Assembly (NCBI RefSeq): GCF_039536245.1
Contig: NZ_BAAAYN010000011.1
Span: 1 to 64,000 of the forward strand
Direction of reading: 5' to 3'
DNA: 64,000 nt
Origin: Cryptosporangium minutisporangium
Lineage (GTDB): Bacteria; Actinomycetota; Actinomycetes; Mycobacteriales; Cryptosporangiaceae
The notes below the pieces were generated by a model. It was not told the origin of the DNA and searched no databases. It worked only from the letters and a program-made list of their open reading frames with translations. Position numbers and translations under genes: made by a program. This document shows, in pieces, positions 1 to 7,822 of the stretch (the first letter of the stretch is position 1; each line of letters starts with the position of its first letter).

Positions 1-48
1 GGCGCGGGGCGCTGGCCGGCCGACGCGGGCGGGCCGCTGGCGGGCGCA

Positions 49-143
49 TTTTCGGGAAGGGCACCTCACCGCGGGGCGCGAGAGGTTGCCTTTCGGGAAA
101 ACCACCTCACCGCGCGTCCGGAGAGGTTGATTTTCGGGAAAGC
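49..143. repeat. 95-bp direct repeat, copy 1
   Basis: This copy matches 645-740 with about three substitutions and one single-base indel. It contains three TTTCGGGAA cores separated by CACCTCACC and GAGAGGTTG segments. The two copies flank the 32-bp-unit array at 387-580. Confidence 0.85.
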
Positions 144-386
144 CGCGCGCCCGCGCCCGGCGCACGCCCGCTCCGCGGCGCCTCGGCGTAGCGCCGCCCG
201 GGCGGACGGGCCGATCTTCCGGCGAGCACGTCACGACGCGCTGCACCGTCAAGCGGTCGTGGTAACGCCTCCCAGCGCAGAGTGCCCGGCAGTGCAACGG
301 CGGGTGACGTCGCTGCACCGGCGGGAGGCACCCGCCCGACCGACACCGGTGCTGGACACGAGCCCTGGCTGACACGACGTCGGAGG

Positions 387-580
387 GTGGTTGTCGGCGT
401 TTCCGGGTGCACGCCGAATGGGTGCTGCGCTTTCCGTGCCATGGTCCGGAATGCACGACAACCACCCTGGGCAGCGCCCCGAAAGCACGACAACCACTGG
501 GTGCGCCACCCGGAAACCGCACCAACCACCCCGCACGGCGCCCGGAGAACGCGCCAACCATGAGCGGCGCCACCCCGACG
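387..580. repeat. 32-bp-period repeat array, small copy
   Basis: One GTGGTTGTCG unit begins at 387. An imperfect palindrome around TCCGTGCCATGG follows near 433-450. Units in the opposite orientation (CACGACAACC and variants) then begin at 454, 486, 518 and 550, exactly 32 bp apart. The layout of arms converging on a CCATGG-centred palindrome is the same as in the larger array at 41210-41880. Confidence 0.8.
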
Positions 581-644
581 GCCGCCTCTGTCGAGCAGTC
601 AGCCACTCCCGGTGGCACGACCATGCATCGTCGCGAGGGGTGGC

Positions 645-740
645 TTTTCGGGAAGAGCACCTCACCACGGGGTGCGAGAGGTTGCCTTTCGGGAAAACCA
701 CCTCACCGCGCGTCCGGAGAGGTTGATTTTCGGGAAAAGC
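645..740. repeat. 95-bp direct repeat, copy 2
   Basis: Near-identical copy of 49-143, ending about 75 bp before the stop of the first acyl-CoA dehydrogenase gene. Confidence 0.85.
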
Positions 741-813
741 ACCCGCGCCTCGCGCACGACGCCCGCGCGCACGCCGCCCGCGCCCCGCGCACGCCACACC
801 GCGCGCGCGGCGG

Positions 814-1941
814 TCAGCGGTAGCGGGCGGCTAGGCGTTGGCGGTGCTCGGCGGGTGAGCCGAACAACGAGCGGTTCAGCGCCGCCCGCTTGAGATACGC
901 GTGGAGCCCGCTCTCCCAGGCGTACCCGATCGCGCCGTGCAGCTGCATCGCGGTGCCGGCGGCGTCGACCGCGGCCGCGCACGCGTAGGACTTCGCCCTC
1001 GAGACCGCCAGGGCCGTCTCCGTCGCATCCGAGGCCCCCGAAGCGTCCACGGCGAGCGAGCGCGCGGCCTCGGACACCAGCCGGCGGGAGAGCGACGCCT
1101 GCACGAAGAGGTCCGCGCAGGCATGTTTGACCGCCTGGAACGAGCCGATCGGGCGGCCGAACTGTTCGCGCGTCCGGGCGTAGGCCACGGTGGCGGCGAG
1201 CACCGCTTCGCTGATGCCGAGGCTGTCGCAGGCCAGCGCGGCGGCCGCCCGGTCGACGAGCCGACGCACGGCCGCGTCCGGGTCGGCCGTGAACGGCAGC
1301 ACCGCGGCGGACGGCAGCGGCACGGCGTCCGCCTCGACGATCCCGAACCGGCGGGTCGGGTCGAGAACCTCCTGCTCGACGACGCCGAGCGGCACCGCAC
1401 CGGGATCCAGCAGCACGACGACGGGGGTGCCGCCGGGTTCGCGGGCCAGCAGCAGGAGCCGGTCGGCGCCGACCGCGTCCGGCACGAACGTGGCCCGCCC
1501 GGACAGGCGGAGGCCCCGCTCCAGCCGGAACGGGACGTCGCCCCGCAGGCTGTCCACTCCGGCGTCCAGCACCGCGGCGGTCGGGGCCACGGCGCCGCGC
1601 GCGACGCCGTCGAGTAACGCGTGGCGGTCGGGCGACGGCGCGAGCAGACCGAGCGTCCCGACGGCGAGGACCGCACCGAGGTACCGGCTGTGGGCCGCCG
1701 CCCGGCCCAGCTCCTCGAGGACGACCGCGGCCTCGGCGAACGTGGCGCCCGCCCCGCCGAGCGCGTCGGACACCTCGAGGCCCGTCCACCCCGCTTCGGC
1801 GAGCGTGCGCCACTCGACCGGGTTCTCCGGCGGGTGCGCGCCCAGCAGATCACGGGCGACCGCACGCAGCTCGTCGTGCAGCTCGGCCAACTCCGCCGAA
1901 TCCACCAACTCAGTGGCTCCCTGGGGTTCGCTGATCGTCAT
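814..1941 (-). CDS. Acyl-CoA dehydrogenase, likely alpha-type partner
   Basis: A 375-residue acyl-CoA dehydrogenase, an FAD enzyme that introduces the alpha-beta double bond into an acyl-CoA. The C-terminal domain carries the family signature TREQFGRPIGSFQAVKH and a MQLHGAIGYAWE segment. The glycine-rich N-terminal half is shorter and more degenerate than in classical homotetrameric members. The ATG start at 1941 overlaps the previous gene's stop by four bases (ATGA), so the longer upstream frame is rejected. The neighbour 1938-3140 is a better-preserved paralogue. Such translationally coupled unequal pairs are known to form alpha2beta2 FadE heterotetramers in actinobacterial steroid side-chain degradation. 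Hetero-oligomerisation here is inference. Confidence 0.9.
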   Translation of the reverse strand: MTISEPQGATELVDSAELAELHDELRAVARDLLGAHPPENPVEWRTLAEAGWTGLEVSDALGGAGATFAEAAVVLEELGRAAAHSRYLGAVLAVGTLGLLAPSPDRHALLDGVARGAVAPTAAVLDAGVDSLRGDVPFRLERGLRLSGRATFVPDAVGADRLLLLAREPGGTPVVVLLDPGAVPLGVVEQEVLDPTRRFGIVEADAVPLPSAAVLPFTADPDAAVRRLVDRAAAALACDSLGISEAVLAATVAYARTREQFGRPIGSFQAVKHACADLFVQASLSRRLVSEAARSLAVDASGASDATETALAVSRAKSYACAAAVDAAGTAMQLHGAIGYAWESGLHAYLKRAALNRSLFGSPAEHRQRLAARYR

Positions 1942-3140
1942 GCGGCGCCCGGTTCCCGCGGCAGCCCGAGGCCTCGCTCGCCGATGATCGTCCGCTGGAT
2001 CTCGCTCGAACCGCCCGGAATCGTCCACTCCCACGAGCTGACGAAGTCGAGCATCCACGCGCCGGACTCCCACCCGCTGGAGAGCGGCTTCCGGAGCACG
2101 GTGTGCGCCGCCGGGCCGCTGATCTCCACGCCGAAGTCCGTGACGCGCTGGAGCAACTCGCTGTAACAGAGCTTGACCACCGACGCATCGGCCGGCCCGG
2201 TCGTCCCCGCCGCGGCCCGCTCGACGTGCGCCCGGCACAGCGCACGGAGGGCCGCGATCTCCGTCTCGAAAGCGCCGAGCCGCTCCTGCACCCGGGGGTC
2301 GTCGAGCGGGCGCGTGCCGTCGGAGCGGCGGGCACCGCACGCCTCCACCAGCCACCGGAAGCCCGCGTTACCCAGCCGCTCCGCGAGTTCGAGCATCGTC
2401 ACGCCGCGCTCCGCGCCCAGCGTCGCCTGTGCCACCCGCCAGCCCTCGTTCTCGTTCCCGACGAGGTTCGCCGCCGGGACCGTCACGTCGTCCAAGAAGA
2501 TCTCGGCGAAGTGCGAGTCGCCGGTGGCTTGCCGGATCGGACGCACGTCGACGCCGGGCGAGCGCATGTCCAGCAGCAGGTAGGAGATCCCGCGCCGCTT
2601 GGGCGCCTGCGGGTCCGTGCGGGCCAGCAGCAGGCACCAGTCCGCGTGCACCGCACCGCTCGCCCAGATCTTGTGCCCGTTGACGACGTAGCGGTCGCCG
2701 TGCCGGCGAGCGGTGGTCCGCAGACTGGCCAGATCGGACCCCGCGCCGGGCTCGGAGAACCCCTGGACCCAGATCTCCCCGTCGAGGATCGCGGGCAGGT
2801 GCCGCGCACGCTGCTCGTCGGTACCGGCGACCATAAGCGTGGAGGCGGCGTGGTGGATCGCGACGAACGCGAGCACGAGCCGGGGCGCGTCGGCGGCAGC
2901 GAGCTCCTGGTAGAGCACCGTCTGCGCCGCCGCGGACATCCCGCCGCCCCACTCGGCCGGCCAGTGCGGCACGGCGAGGTCCGCTCGACGCAGCTCCTGG
3001 AACCAGTCGTGCTGGAACGCGACGTACTCCTTCTCCGGCACGCCGGTCTGCGCGCGCCGCCAGTCGCGGGGCACGTGCGTCCGGCACCACTCCCGCACGG
3101 CGCTCCGGAACTCCGCGGGGTCGGTAGGCCAGGCGCTCAC
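1938..3140 (-). CDS. Acyl-CoA dehydrogenase, likely beta-type partner
   Basis: A 400-residue acyl-CoA dehydrogenase. Visible family segments are the PAEWGGGM and VQGFSEPGAGSDLASLRT motifs of the middle domain, NGHKIWASGA, and the C-terminal GGSSEIQRTIIGER that closes the FAD site. The GTG start at 3140 overlaps the hydratase stop (GTGA). Its own stop overlaps the start of the smaller paralogue downstream. It most resembles FadE proteins that work in heteromeric pairs. The position beside an enoyl-CoA hydratase fits a beta-oxidation cycle on a bulky acyl-CoA. The substrate is not readable from sequence. Confidence 0.93.
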   Translation of the reverse strand: MSAWPTDPAEFRSAVREWCRTHVPRDWRRAQTGVPEKEYVAFQHDWFQELRRADLAVPHWPAEWGGGMSAAAQTVLYQELAAADAPRLVLAFVAIHHAASTLMVAGTDEQRARHLPAILDGEIWVQGFSEPGAGSDLASLRTTARRHGDRYVVNGHKIWASGAVHADWCLLLARTDPQAPKRRGISYLLLDMRSPGVDVRPIRQATGDSHFAEIFLDDVTVPAANLVGNENEGWRVAQATLGAERGVTMLELAERLGNAGFRWLVEACGARRSDGTRPLDDPRVQERLGAFETEIAALRALCRAHVERAAAGTTGPADASVVKLCYSELLQRVTDFGVEISGPAAHTVLRKPLSSGWESGAWMLDFVSSWEWTIPGGSSEIQRTIIGERGLGLPREPGAA

Positions 3141-3919
3141 GGTGTGCTCGCCGGACGCCGGAGTGCCCGCAGCCGGTCGCGGTGGTCGGCTGAGCGCATC
3201 GTGGCGCCCTCCGCGGCGAACCCCGCCGGCAGCGCCTCGGCCAACGCGCGGGACAGGACGCCGTTGAGCAGCAGCTTGGTGCCGCGCAGCGCCTCCGGCG
3301 GCTGGGCCGCGAGCCGCTCCGCGCAGCGTCGGGCCTCGGCGAGGACGGCCTCCGGCGCGACCGTGCGGGTGGCCAGGCCCAGCTCGACCGCGGTCGCCGC
3401 CGGGATCCGGTCGCCGGTGTAGAGGTACTCCCGGGACCGCAGGATCGGGGTGATCAGCGACCAGAACGCCGCGCCGCCGTCCCCGGCGACCAGGCCTACC
3501 GTGACGTGCGGATCGGCCAGGTACGTGGTCTCCGAGAGCAGCACGATGTCCGACAGCACGGCCAGCGTGCAGCCCAGGCCGACGGCCGGCCCGTTGACCG
3601 CGGCGATCACCGGCAGCGGGAAGCGGAGCATCTCCTCGACGATCCGGGCGCCGGACCGCAGGCTCGCGTCCCGGGCTTCCGGGTCGTCGAGGAAGGACGT
3701 GATCCAGTCGAGGTCGCCGCCGGAGCAGAACGCCCGCCCGGCGCCGGTGAGGATCACCACCCGCGCCTCCTCGTCGGCGGCGAGCTGCTGCCAGACGTCG
3801 GCGAGCGCGGAGTGGAGCGATTCGTCGACCGCGTTGAGGGCGTCGGGCCGGTTCAGCACGACGGTCCGTACCGGCCCGTCGGCCTCGACGCGCAGCTCGG
3901 CGGGCAGGTCGTACGTCAC
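3137..3919 (-). CDS. Enoyl-CoA hydratase/isomerase family protein
   Basis: A 260-residue crotonase-fold protein with the expected N-terminal RTVVLNRPDALNAVDES, the oxyanion-hole segment GRAFCSGGDLDW and NGPAVGLGCTLAVLSDI. GLVAGDGGA matches hydratases rather than isomerases. It would hydrate an enoyl-CoA made by the adjacent dehydrogenases. The GTG start at 3919 is chosen because family similarity begins there and the length is normal; the open frame extends further upstream without homology. It lies 14 bp after the preceding gene's stop and overlaps the next gene by four bases, so it is within one operon. Confidence 0.92.
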   Translation of the reverse strand: MTYDLPAELRVEADGPVRTVVLNRPDALNAVDESLHSALADVWQQLAADEEARVVILTGAGRAFCSGGDLDWITSFLDDPEARDASLRSGARIVEEMLRFPLPVIAAVNGPAVGLGCTLAVLSDIVLLSETTYLADPHVTVGLVAGDGGAAFWSLITPILRSREYLYTGDRIPAATAVELGLATRTVAPEAVLAEARRCAERLAAQPPEALRGTKLLLNGVLSRALAEALPAGFAAEGATMRSADHRDRLRALRRPASTP

Positions 3920-3933
3920 GGCTGGCCGTCCTC

Positions 3934-4905
3934 TCACACCGGGCTGGCGTCGAGCGGTTGCTCGGCGCCCAGTGGCTCGCAGTACAGGCCGGTCAGTCCA
4001 CGCCGTCCGAGCAGCTCCGTCAACCGCTCGCGCGCCGCCGACAGGCCCAGCGGCAGTCGTCGGAGCGGCTGGCTGTACCGGGACAGCCAGGAGAGCGCGG
4101 TCTCGTCGCAGAAGCCGACCGCGCCGTGCAGCTGGTGTGCGGCGCGGAACACGGTGTCGGCCGCCTCGGCGGCCGCGACCCGCAGCGCGAGCGCGTCCGC
4201 GAGCGCGTCGTCGCCGCCGTTCCGGACGCTCCACAGCGCGTACTTGGCCAGCACCTCGACCCCCATCCGCTCGACCTCGGCGTCGGCGAGCTGGAACTGC
4301 ACCGCCTGGAACGCCGAGAGCGGCCGGCCGAACTGCGTGCGTACACCGACGTGCGCCCGGGCGAGGTCGATCGCGCGGTCCAGCATCCCGAGCAGCGTCC
4401 AGCTCGGCAGCACCAGCCCGAGCGCGACGTCTTTCGCGCCGTCGTCGTCGATCGCGGACAGCTCCAGCTCACTGACGAACAGCGAGGTACGCGTCGGCTC
4501 GCTCCCGGGCTTCGCGATCGCGCTGCTGCGCTGCCCGTCCAGGGTGACGGCGACCCAGCGCAGATCCAGGTGGGCGATGGCCGCGGCGGGCACCGGCCCG
4601 GCGACGACGACCAGGCCGTCGGCGGCGAGATCGACCGGGCGGGCCAGCCGCTCGGCCACCGGGTAGGCCAGCGCCCAGTACCCCGCGCTCCGGCACAGCG
4701 CCGCGGCGGCCTCCAGCTCCAGGGCGCTGGTGCGGGGCTCCAGTTCCCAGGCGCCGAGGTTCTCCAGGACGGGCTCGGCGAGACCGGCCCGCCGGTCCGG
4801 TTCGTCCTCGGCGAGCTGCGCCAGCTGGTCCCCGCCCGCCGCGGCGAGGGCACGCGATGCCTGCCGCGCGTACTCGATCGCCTCGTCGCTCAGATCCAGG
4901 TTCAC
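3934..4905 (-). CDS. Acyl-CoA dehydrogenase, short alpha-type partner
   Basis: A 323-residue protein, well under the usual 380. It retains the C-terminal dehydrogenase fold: RTQFGRPLSAFQAVQFQLAD and AHQLHGAVGFCDETALSW. The N-terminal helical domain is abbreviated and the middle domain divergent. The GTG start at 4905 overlaps the stop of 4902-6059 by four bases. Short partners of this kind in FadE heterodimers typically supply part of the FAD site while the larger subunit supplies catalysis; that assignment here is inference. A divergent stand-alone dehydrogenase is the alternative. Confidence 0.85.
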   Translation of the reverse strand: MNLDLSDEAIEYARQASRALAAAGGDQLAQLAEDEPDRRAGLAEPVLENLGAWELEPRTSALELEAAAALCRSAGYWALAYPVAERLARPVDLAADGLVVVAGPVPAAAIAHLDLRWVAVTLDGQRSSAIAKPGSEPTRTSLFVSELELSAIDDDGAKDVALGLVLPSWTLLGMLDRAIDLARAHVGVRTQFGRPLSAFQAVQFQLADAEVERMGVEVLAKYALWSVRNGGDDALADALALRVAAAEAADTVFRAAHQLHGAVGFCDETALSWLSRYSQPLRRLPLGLSAARERLTELLGRRGLTGLYCEPLGAEQPLDASPV

Positions 4906-6059
4906 GACGCCGCCAGCAGGGCGCGGGAGAGCAGCATGCGCTGGATCTCGATGCTGCCCGACGCCACGGTGGACGCCTGGGCGTACCGCCAGTGGTCCTC
5001 CACCTCGCGGCGGAATCGGACGCCGTCCGGCCCGGTCAGCGACGCCGCACCCGCGATCTCCATCAGCACCTCCGCGCTGTCCTGGTCGAGCCTGGTCACC
5101 GCGATGCGGTAGGCCGCGGCGTCCCCCGGGGTCACCTGGCCGTCGTTCTGCAATGCGACGACCCGGTAGGCGAGCAGCCGGGCCCGTCGGCAGTGGACGA
5201 GCATCCGGGACCAGCGCGCCCGCAGCTCCGGCGGAAGGCCGTCCCACTGGTCACCCAGGACGCCCGGTGCGGCCAGCAGCAGGCGCTCGCACCGGGCGTA
5301 GCGCGCGATGCCGACGCGCTCGAACGACAGCACCTCCTGGACCACCCGCCAGCCGTCGCCCACGGTGCCGAGCACGTCGGTGGGCTCGACCCGGACGTCG
5401 TCGAAGAAGACCTCGTTGAGGTGGTGCGGGCCCATCAGGCTGCGGATGGGCCGGACCTCGATCCCCGGCGTGCTCATCGGCACCAGGAAGATCGTCAGCC
5501 CGTCCTGCTTCTTCGCGCCGGTGGCGGTCCTGGCCAGCAGGAAGCACCACTGCGCCATCGTCGCGTAGGAGGTCCAGATCTTCTGGCCGGAGATGCGCCA
5601 GCCGTCACCGTCCGGGCGGGCGGCCGTCCGCAGCGACGCGAGATCGGAGCCGGCTTCGGGCTCGCTGAAGCCCTGACACCAGATCACCTCGCCCCGCGCG
5701 ATCGAGGGCAGGTGGAGACGCTGCTGGTCCGGTGTCCCGTGGCGCATGATCGTCGGCCCGACCCAGTTGACGCCCATGTACTGGGCGCCGCGGGGTTCGT
5801 GGTGTGCCCACATCTCCTCGCGGACCACCGTCTGTTCCCAGGCCGAGCCACCGCCGCCGCCGAACTCCTCCGGCCAGGCGATGCAGAGCAGGCCGCGGTC
5901 GGCGAGGAGCCGGCAGAACTCCTGGGCCACCGCCAGGTCCGCCGGGTCATCGGTGAACGCGCCGAGGTAGTCGTCGGGGACGTGCTCCGCCACGAGACGA
6001 CGCAGCTCGGCGCGGAGGACCGTGGCGCGCTCGCCCATCGTGTAGTCCATGCGGACCAC
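4902..6059 (-). CDS. Acyl-CoA dehydrogenase, first gene of the operon
   Basis: Up to 385 residues. Recognisable elements are IAWPEEFGGGGG, CQGFSEPEAGSDLASLRT, GQKIWTSYA, IRSLMGPHHLNEVFFDDVRV and a C-terminal SGSIEIQRMLLSRALL. It is the larger partner of the overlapping 3934-4905 gene. Two starts are plausible, at 6059 and the internal ATG at 6050; both keep the whole domain. A near-palindromic operator ends nine bases before the start (6068-6083), so repression or activation at this site should control all five genes down to 814. Confidence 0.92.
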   Translation of the reverse strand: MVRMDYTMGERATVLRAELRRLVAEHVPDDYLGAFTDDPADLAVAQEFCRLLADRGLLCIAWPEEFGGGGGSAWEQTVVREEMWAHHEPRGAQYMGVNWVGPTIMRHGTPDQQRLHLPSIARGEVIWCQGFSEPEAGSDLASLRTAARPDGDGWRISGQKIWTSYATMAQWCFLLARTATGAKKQDGLTIFLVPMSTPGIEVRPIRSLMGPHHLNEVFFDDVRVEPTDVLGTVGDGWRVVQEVLSFERVGIARYARCERLLLAAPGVLGDQWDGLPPELRARWSRMLVHCRRARLLAYRVVALQNDGQVTPGDAAAYRIAVTRLDQDSAEVLMEIAGAASLTGPDGVRFRREVEDHWRYAQASTVASGSIEIQRMLLSRALLAAS

Positions 6060-6067
6060 GATAGCTC

Positions 6068-6083
6068 AATCCTTACAATGATA
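6068..6083. promoter_or_regulatory. Shared operator, site 1
   Basis: The sequence AATCCTTACAATGATA fits the consensus ATCnTTrCAAnGAT shared with four other promoters in the window. It sits just before the start of the acyl-CoA dehydrogenase operon. On the minus strand it follows a TATCAT-like -10 element, so a bound protein would overlap the transcription start region. Confidence 0.75.
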
Positions 6084-6089
6084 ATGAGT

Positions 6090-6866
6090 TTAGCGCGCAG
6101 TCCAGCCGCCATCGACAACGATCGTCTGGCCGGTCACGTAGCCCCCGCCGTCGCCGACGAGCCACAGGACCGCACCGACGATGTCCTCAGCGGAGCCCTC
6201 CTTGGGCAGCGGCGTGTTCCGGCGGAGGTACTCCCGCGCCTTCTCCGCGTCGTAGAGCGGGCCGGTGATCTCGCTGCGGAAGAAGCCGGGCGCCACCGTG
6301 TTCACCCGGATCGAGTGCCGCGCCCACTGCACCGCGAGCTCGGCGGTGAGACCACTCAGGCCCGCTTTGCTCGCCGCGTAGGACGCCTGTGGGATACCCG
6401 GGATGCCGACCCGGCCGCTGATCGACGAGATGTTGACGATCGCACCCCGCCCGACCGTGCGCATGTGCGGGAAGACGCCCTGCGCGAGCAGGAACGGCGC
6501 GACCAGGTTCAGGTCGAGAGTCCGGCGGATCGCGTCGACGGGTTCGGACTCGCCGCGCGCCTCGGTGAACATGCTGCCGGCGGCGTTGACGAGGATCTCC
6601 GGTGGCCCGAGCGCCTCCGCGACGGCCGGCACCACCTCGCCGACCCGGTCGGGATCGGACAGGTCGCAGGCGACGGCGAGACCGTCGAAACGCTCGGCCA
6701 GTTCGGCCAGCCGATCGTGCCGGCGCGCCACCACGGCGACCCGCGCGCCGAGCGACGCCATCGCCTCGGCCACCGCCGCACCCAGGCCGGACGAGGCACC
6801 GGTCACGATCGCCACCCGACCGTCGAGATCGAGCATTCGCGCCGCGACGTCGCGGTCGAAGGCCAC
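6090..6866 (-). CDS. SDR-family oxidoreductase
   Basis: A 258-residue classical short-chain dehydrogenase. It has a TGASSGLG cofactor loop near residue 22, an LVNAAG motif, the catalytic Ser in NISSISG, Tyr and Lys in SYAASKAG, and a C-terminal TGQTIVVDGG. It probably oxidises or reduces a hydroxyacyl/keto intermediate. The GTG start at 6866 is preceded by a purine-rich GAGGGGAG; an internal ATG after eleven codons is also possible. It has its own operator about 92 bp upstream (6958-6973). It ends just before the operator of the downstream dehydrogenase operon, so it is a separate unit. Confidence 0.92.
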   Translation of the reverse strand: MAFDRDVAARMLDLDGRVAIVTGASSGLGAAVAEAMASLGARVAVVARRHDRLAELAERFDGLAVACDLSDPDRVGEVVPAVAEALGPPEILVNAAGSMFTEARGESEPVDAIRRTLDLNLVAPFLLAQGVFPHMRTVGRGAIVNISSISGRVGIPGIPQASYAASKAGLSGLTAELAVQWARHSIRVNTVAPGFFRSEITGPLYDAEKAREYLRRNTPLPKEGSAEDIVGAVLWLVGDGGGYVTGQTIVVDGGWTAR

Positions 6867-6957
6867 GCGGGTCTCCCCTCACACGCAGGCCTCGCGCAGC
6901 CACCGCCCCGCGAGGAGCGACCGTCGGCCGCTTCGCCCGATCGTAGGGAGAACTTTC

Positions 6958-6973
6958 AATCCTTACAAGGATA
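6958..6973. promoter_or_regulatory. Shared operator, site 2 (most symmetric)
   Basis: AATCCTTACAAGGATA contains ATCCTT and AAGGAT as exact inverted arms around AC, the most symmetric of the five sites. It lies between the GntR regulator gene and the SDR gene that it probably controls. Confidence 0.75.
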
Positions 6974-6985
6974 AGGCCCGGCGAG

Positions 6986-7789
6986 TCAGCCGCGCCGGAA
7001 CCGCTTCCGGCTCCGGTCGGACGCCGCGTCGATGACGCCGCCCTTCAGCGATCGGCCCACCCAGTGCTGCGCCGCCGCGAGGTGGTCCCGCGCGATCCGT
7101 GCGGCCTCGTCCGCGTCGCCGTCTTCGATGCACTCCACCAGGCGCTCGTGTGCGCGGTGCGCGGCGGCGCAGTCCCCGCGCGAGGGGTAGGCGCCCCGGG
7201 ACGCTTGCGCCTCCGCCCACGCCTCCTCCTGCACCGACCAGAGCGACGTCAGGCTCTTCACGACGACCCGCAGCGTGGCGTTGGTCTCGAAACCGACCAG
7301 CGCGTCGTGGAACTCGCGCGACGCCGTCGTGAAGACGGCCCCGTCGTCGATGCAGTTCTCGCCGACCACCAGCAGTTCTCGCAGCCGGGGCACCACGACC
7401 CGGCTGCGATCGGCCCGCTGCGCCAGGCGGGCCACGCACAGCGGTTCGAGCACCGCCAGCGCCTCTCCGAGGTCGGTGGCCTTGACCTGCATCGCCTGCA
7501 GCGTCAGACCGAGCGCGTACCCCGCGGTTCCGATGTCCGGTGCGTGCACGATCGCACCGCCGCGATTGCCCCGGCGGACGGTGATGAATCCTTCGGTCTC
7601 CAGAATGCGCAACGCCTCGCGCACCGAGGGGTAGCTCACTCCGAACTCGGCGACGAGCTCGTCCTGCTTCGGCAGCGACGTCCCGTCGACGATGCCGCCC
7701 GCGAGGATCCGGTCCCGGAGGACAGAGGCGACCTGCTCCGCCATACGCAATTGGCCTATTTTGGTGTGTTCGGAGCCCGCAATCGCCAT
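6986..7789 (-). CDS. GntR-family (FCD subfamily) transcriptional regulator
   Basis: A 267-residue regulator. Residues about 15-85 form a winged helix-turn-helix (LPKQDELVAEFGVSYPSVREALRILETEGFI, here given only as a landmark region). The rest is an all-helical FCD ligand domain with the expected REFHDALVGF and AHRAHERLVECIE histidine-bearing helices, which usually bind a metal and a carboxylate or acyl effector. It stands between two units carrying the shared ATCnTTrCAAnGAT operator. That makes it a candidate for the regulon's regulator, but the operator does not look like the short TNGTnnnACNA sites usual for this family, so the link is unproven. Confidence 0.9.
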   Translation of the reverse strand: MAIAGSEHTKIGQLRMAEQVASVLRDRILAGGIVDGTSLPKQDELVAEFGVSYPSVREALRILETEGFITVRRGNRGGAIVHAPDIGTAGYALGLTLQAMQVKATDLGEALAVLEPLCVARLAQRADRSRVVVPRLRELLVVGENCIDDGAVFTTASREFHDALVGFETNATLRVVVKSLTSLWSVQEEAWAEAQASRGAYPSRGDCAAAHRAHERLVECIEDGDADEAARIARDHLAAAQHWVGRSLKGGVIDAASDRSRKRFRRG

Positions 7790-7822
7790 AATTATAAGTT
7801 TAGCAGTGATGCCGGTGGCGGT

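Larger units (their letters stand above)
1..813. other. Gene-free repeat region A
   Basis: No credible gene lies here. Open frames on both strands reflect GC bias and repeats, and none resembles a known protein. The stretch holds two interspersed repeat families. One is TTTCGGGAA-type units with CACCTCACC, duplicated at 49-143 and 645-740. The other is 32-bp units carrying GTGGTTGTCG or its complement, at 387-580. The same two families recur at 41058-42250, and one related hairpin lies at 13787. The remainder (144-386, 581-644, 741-813) is GC-rich sequence in which I see nothing. Confidence 0.75.

Noticed and set aside
4857-6974. A 705-residue plus-strand frame
   Set aside because: It lies antisense to clear acyl-CoA dehydrogenase and SDR genes, has Arg/His/Pro-rich composition and no recognised motif.
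7770-7805. A sixth copy of the shared operator upstream of the GntR gene
   Set aside because: AATCGCCATAATTATA matches only the outer bases of the consensus; the core TTrCAA is absent.
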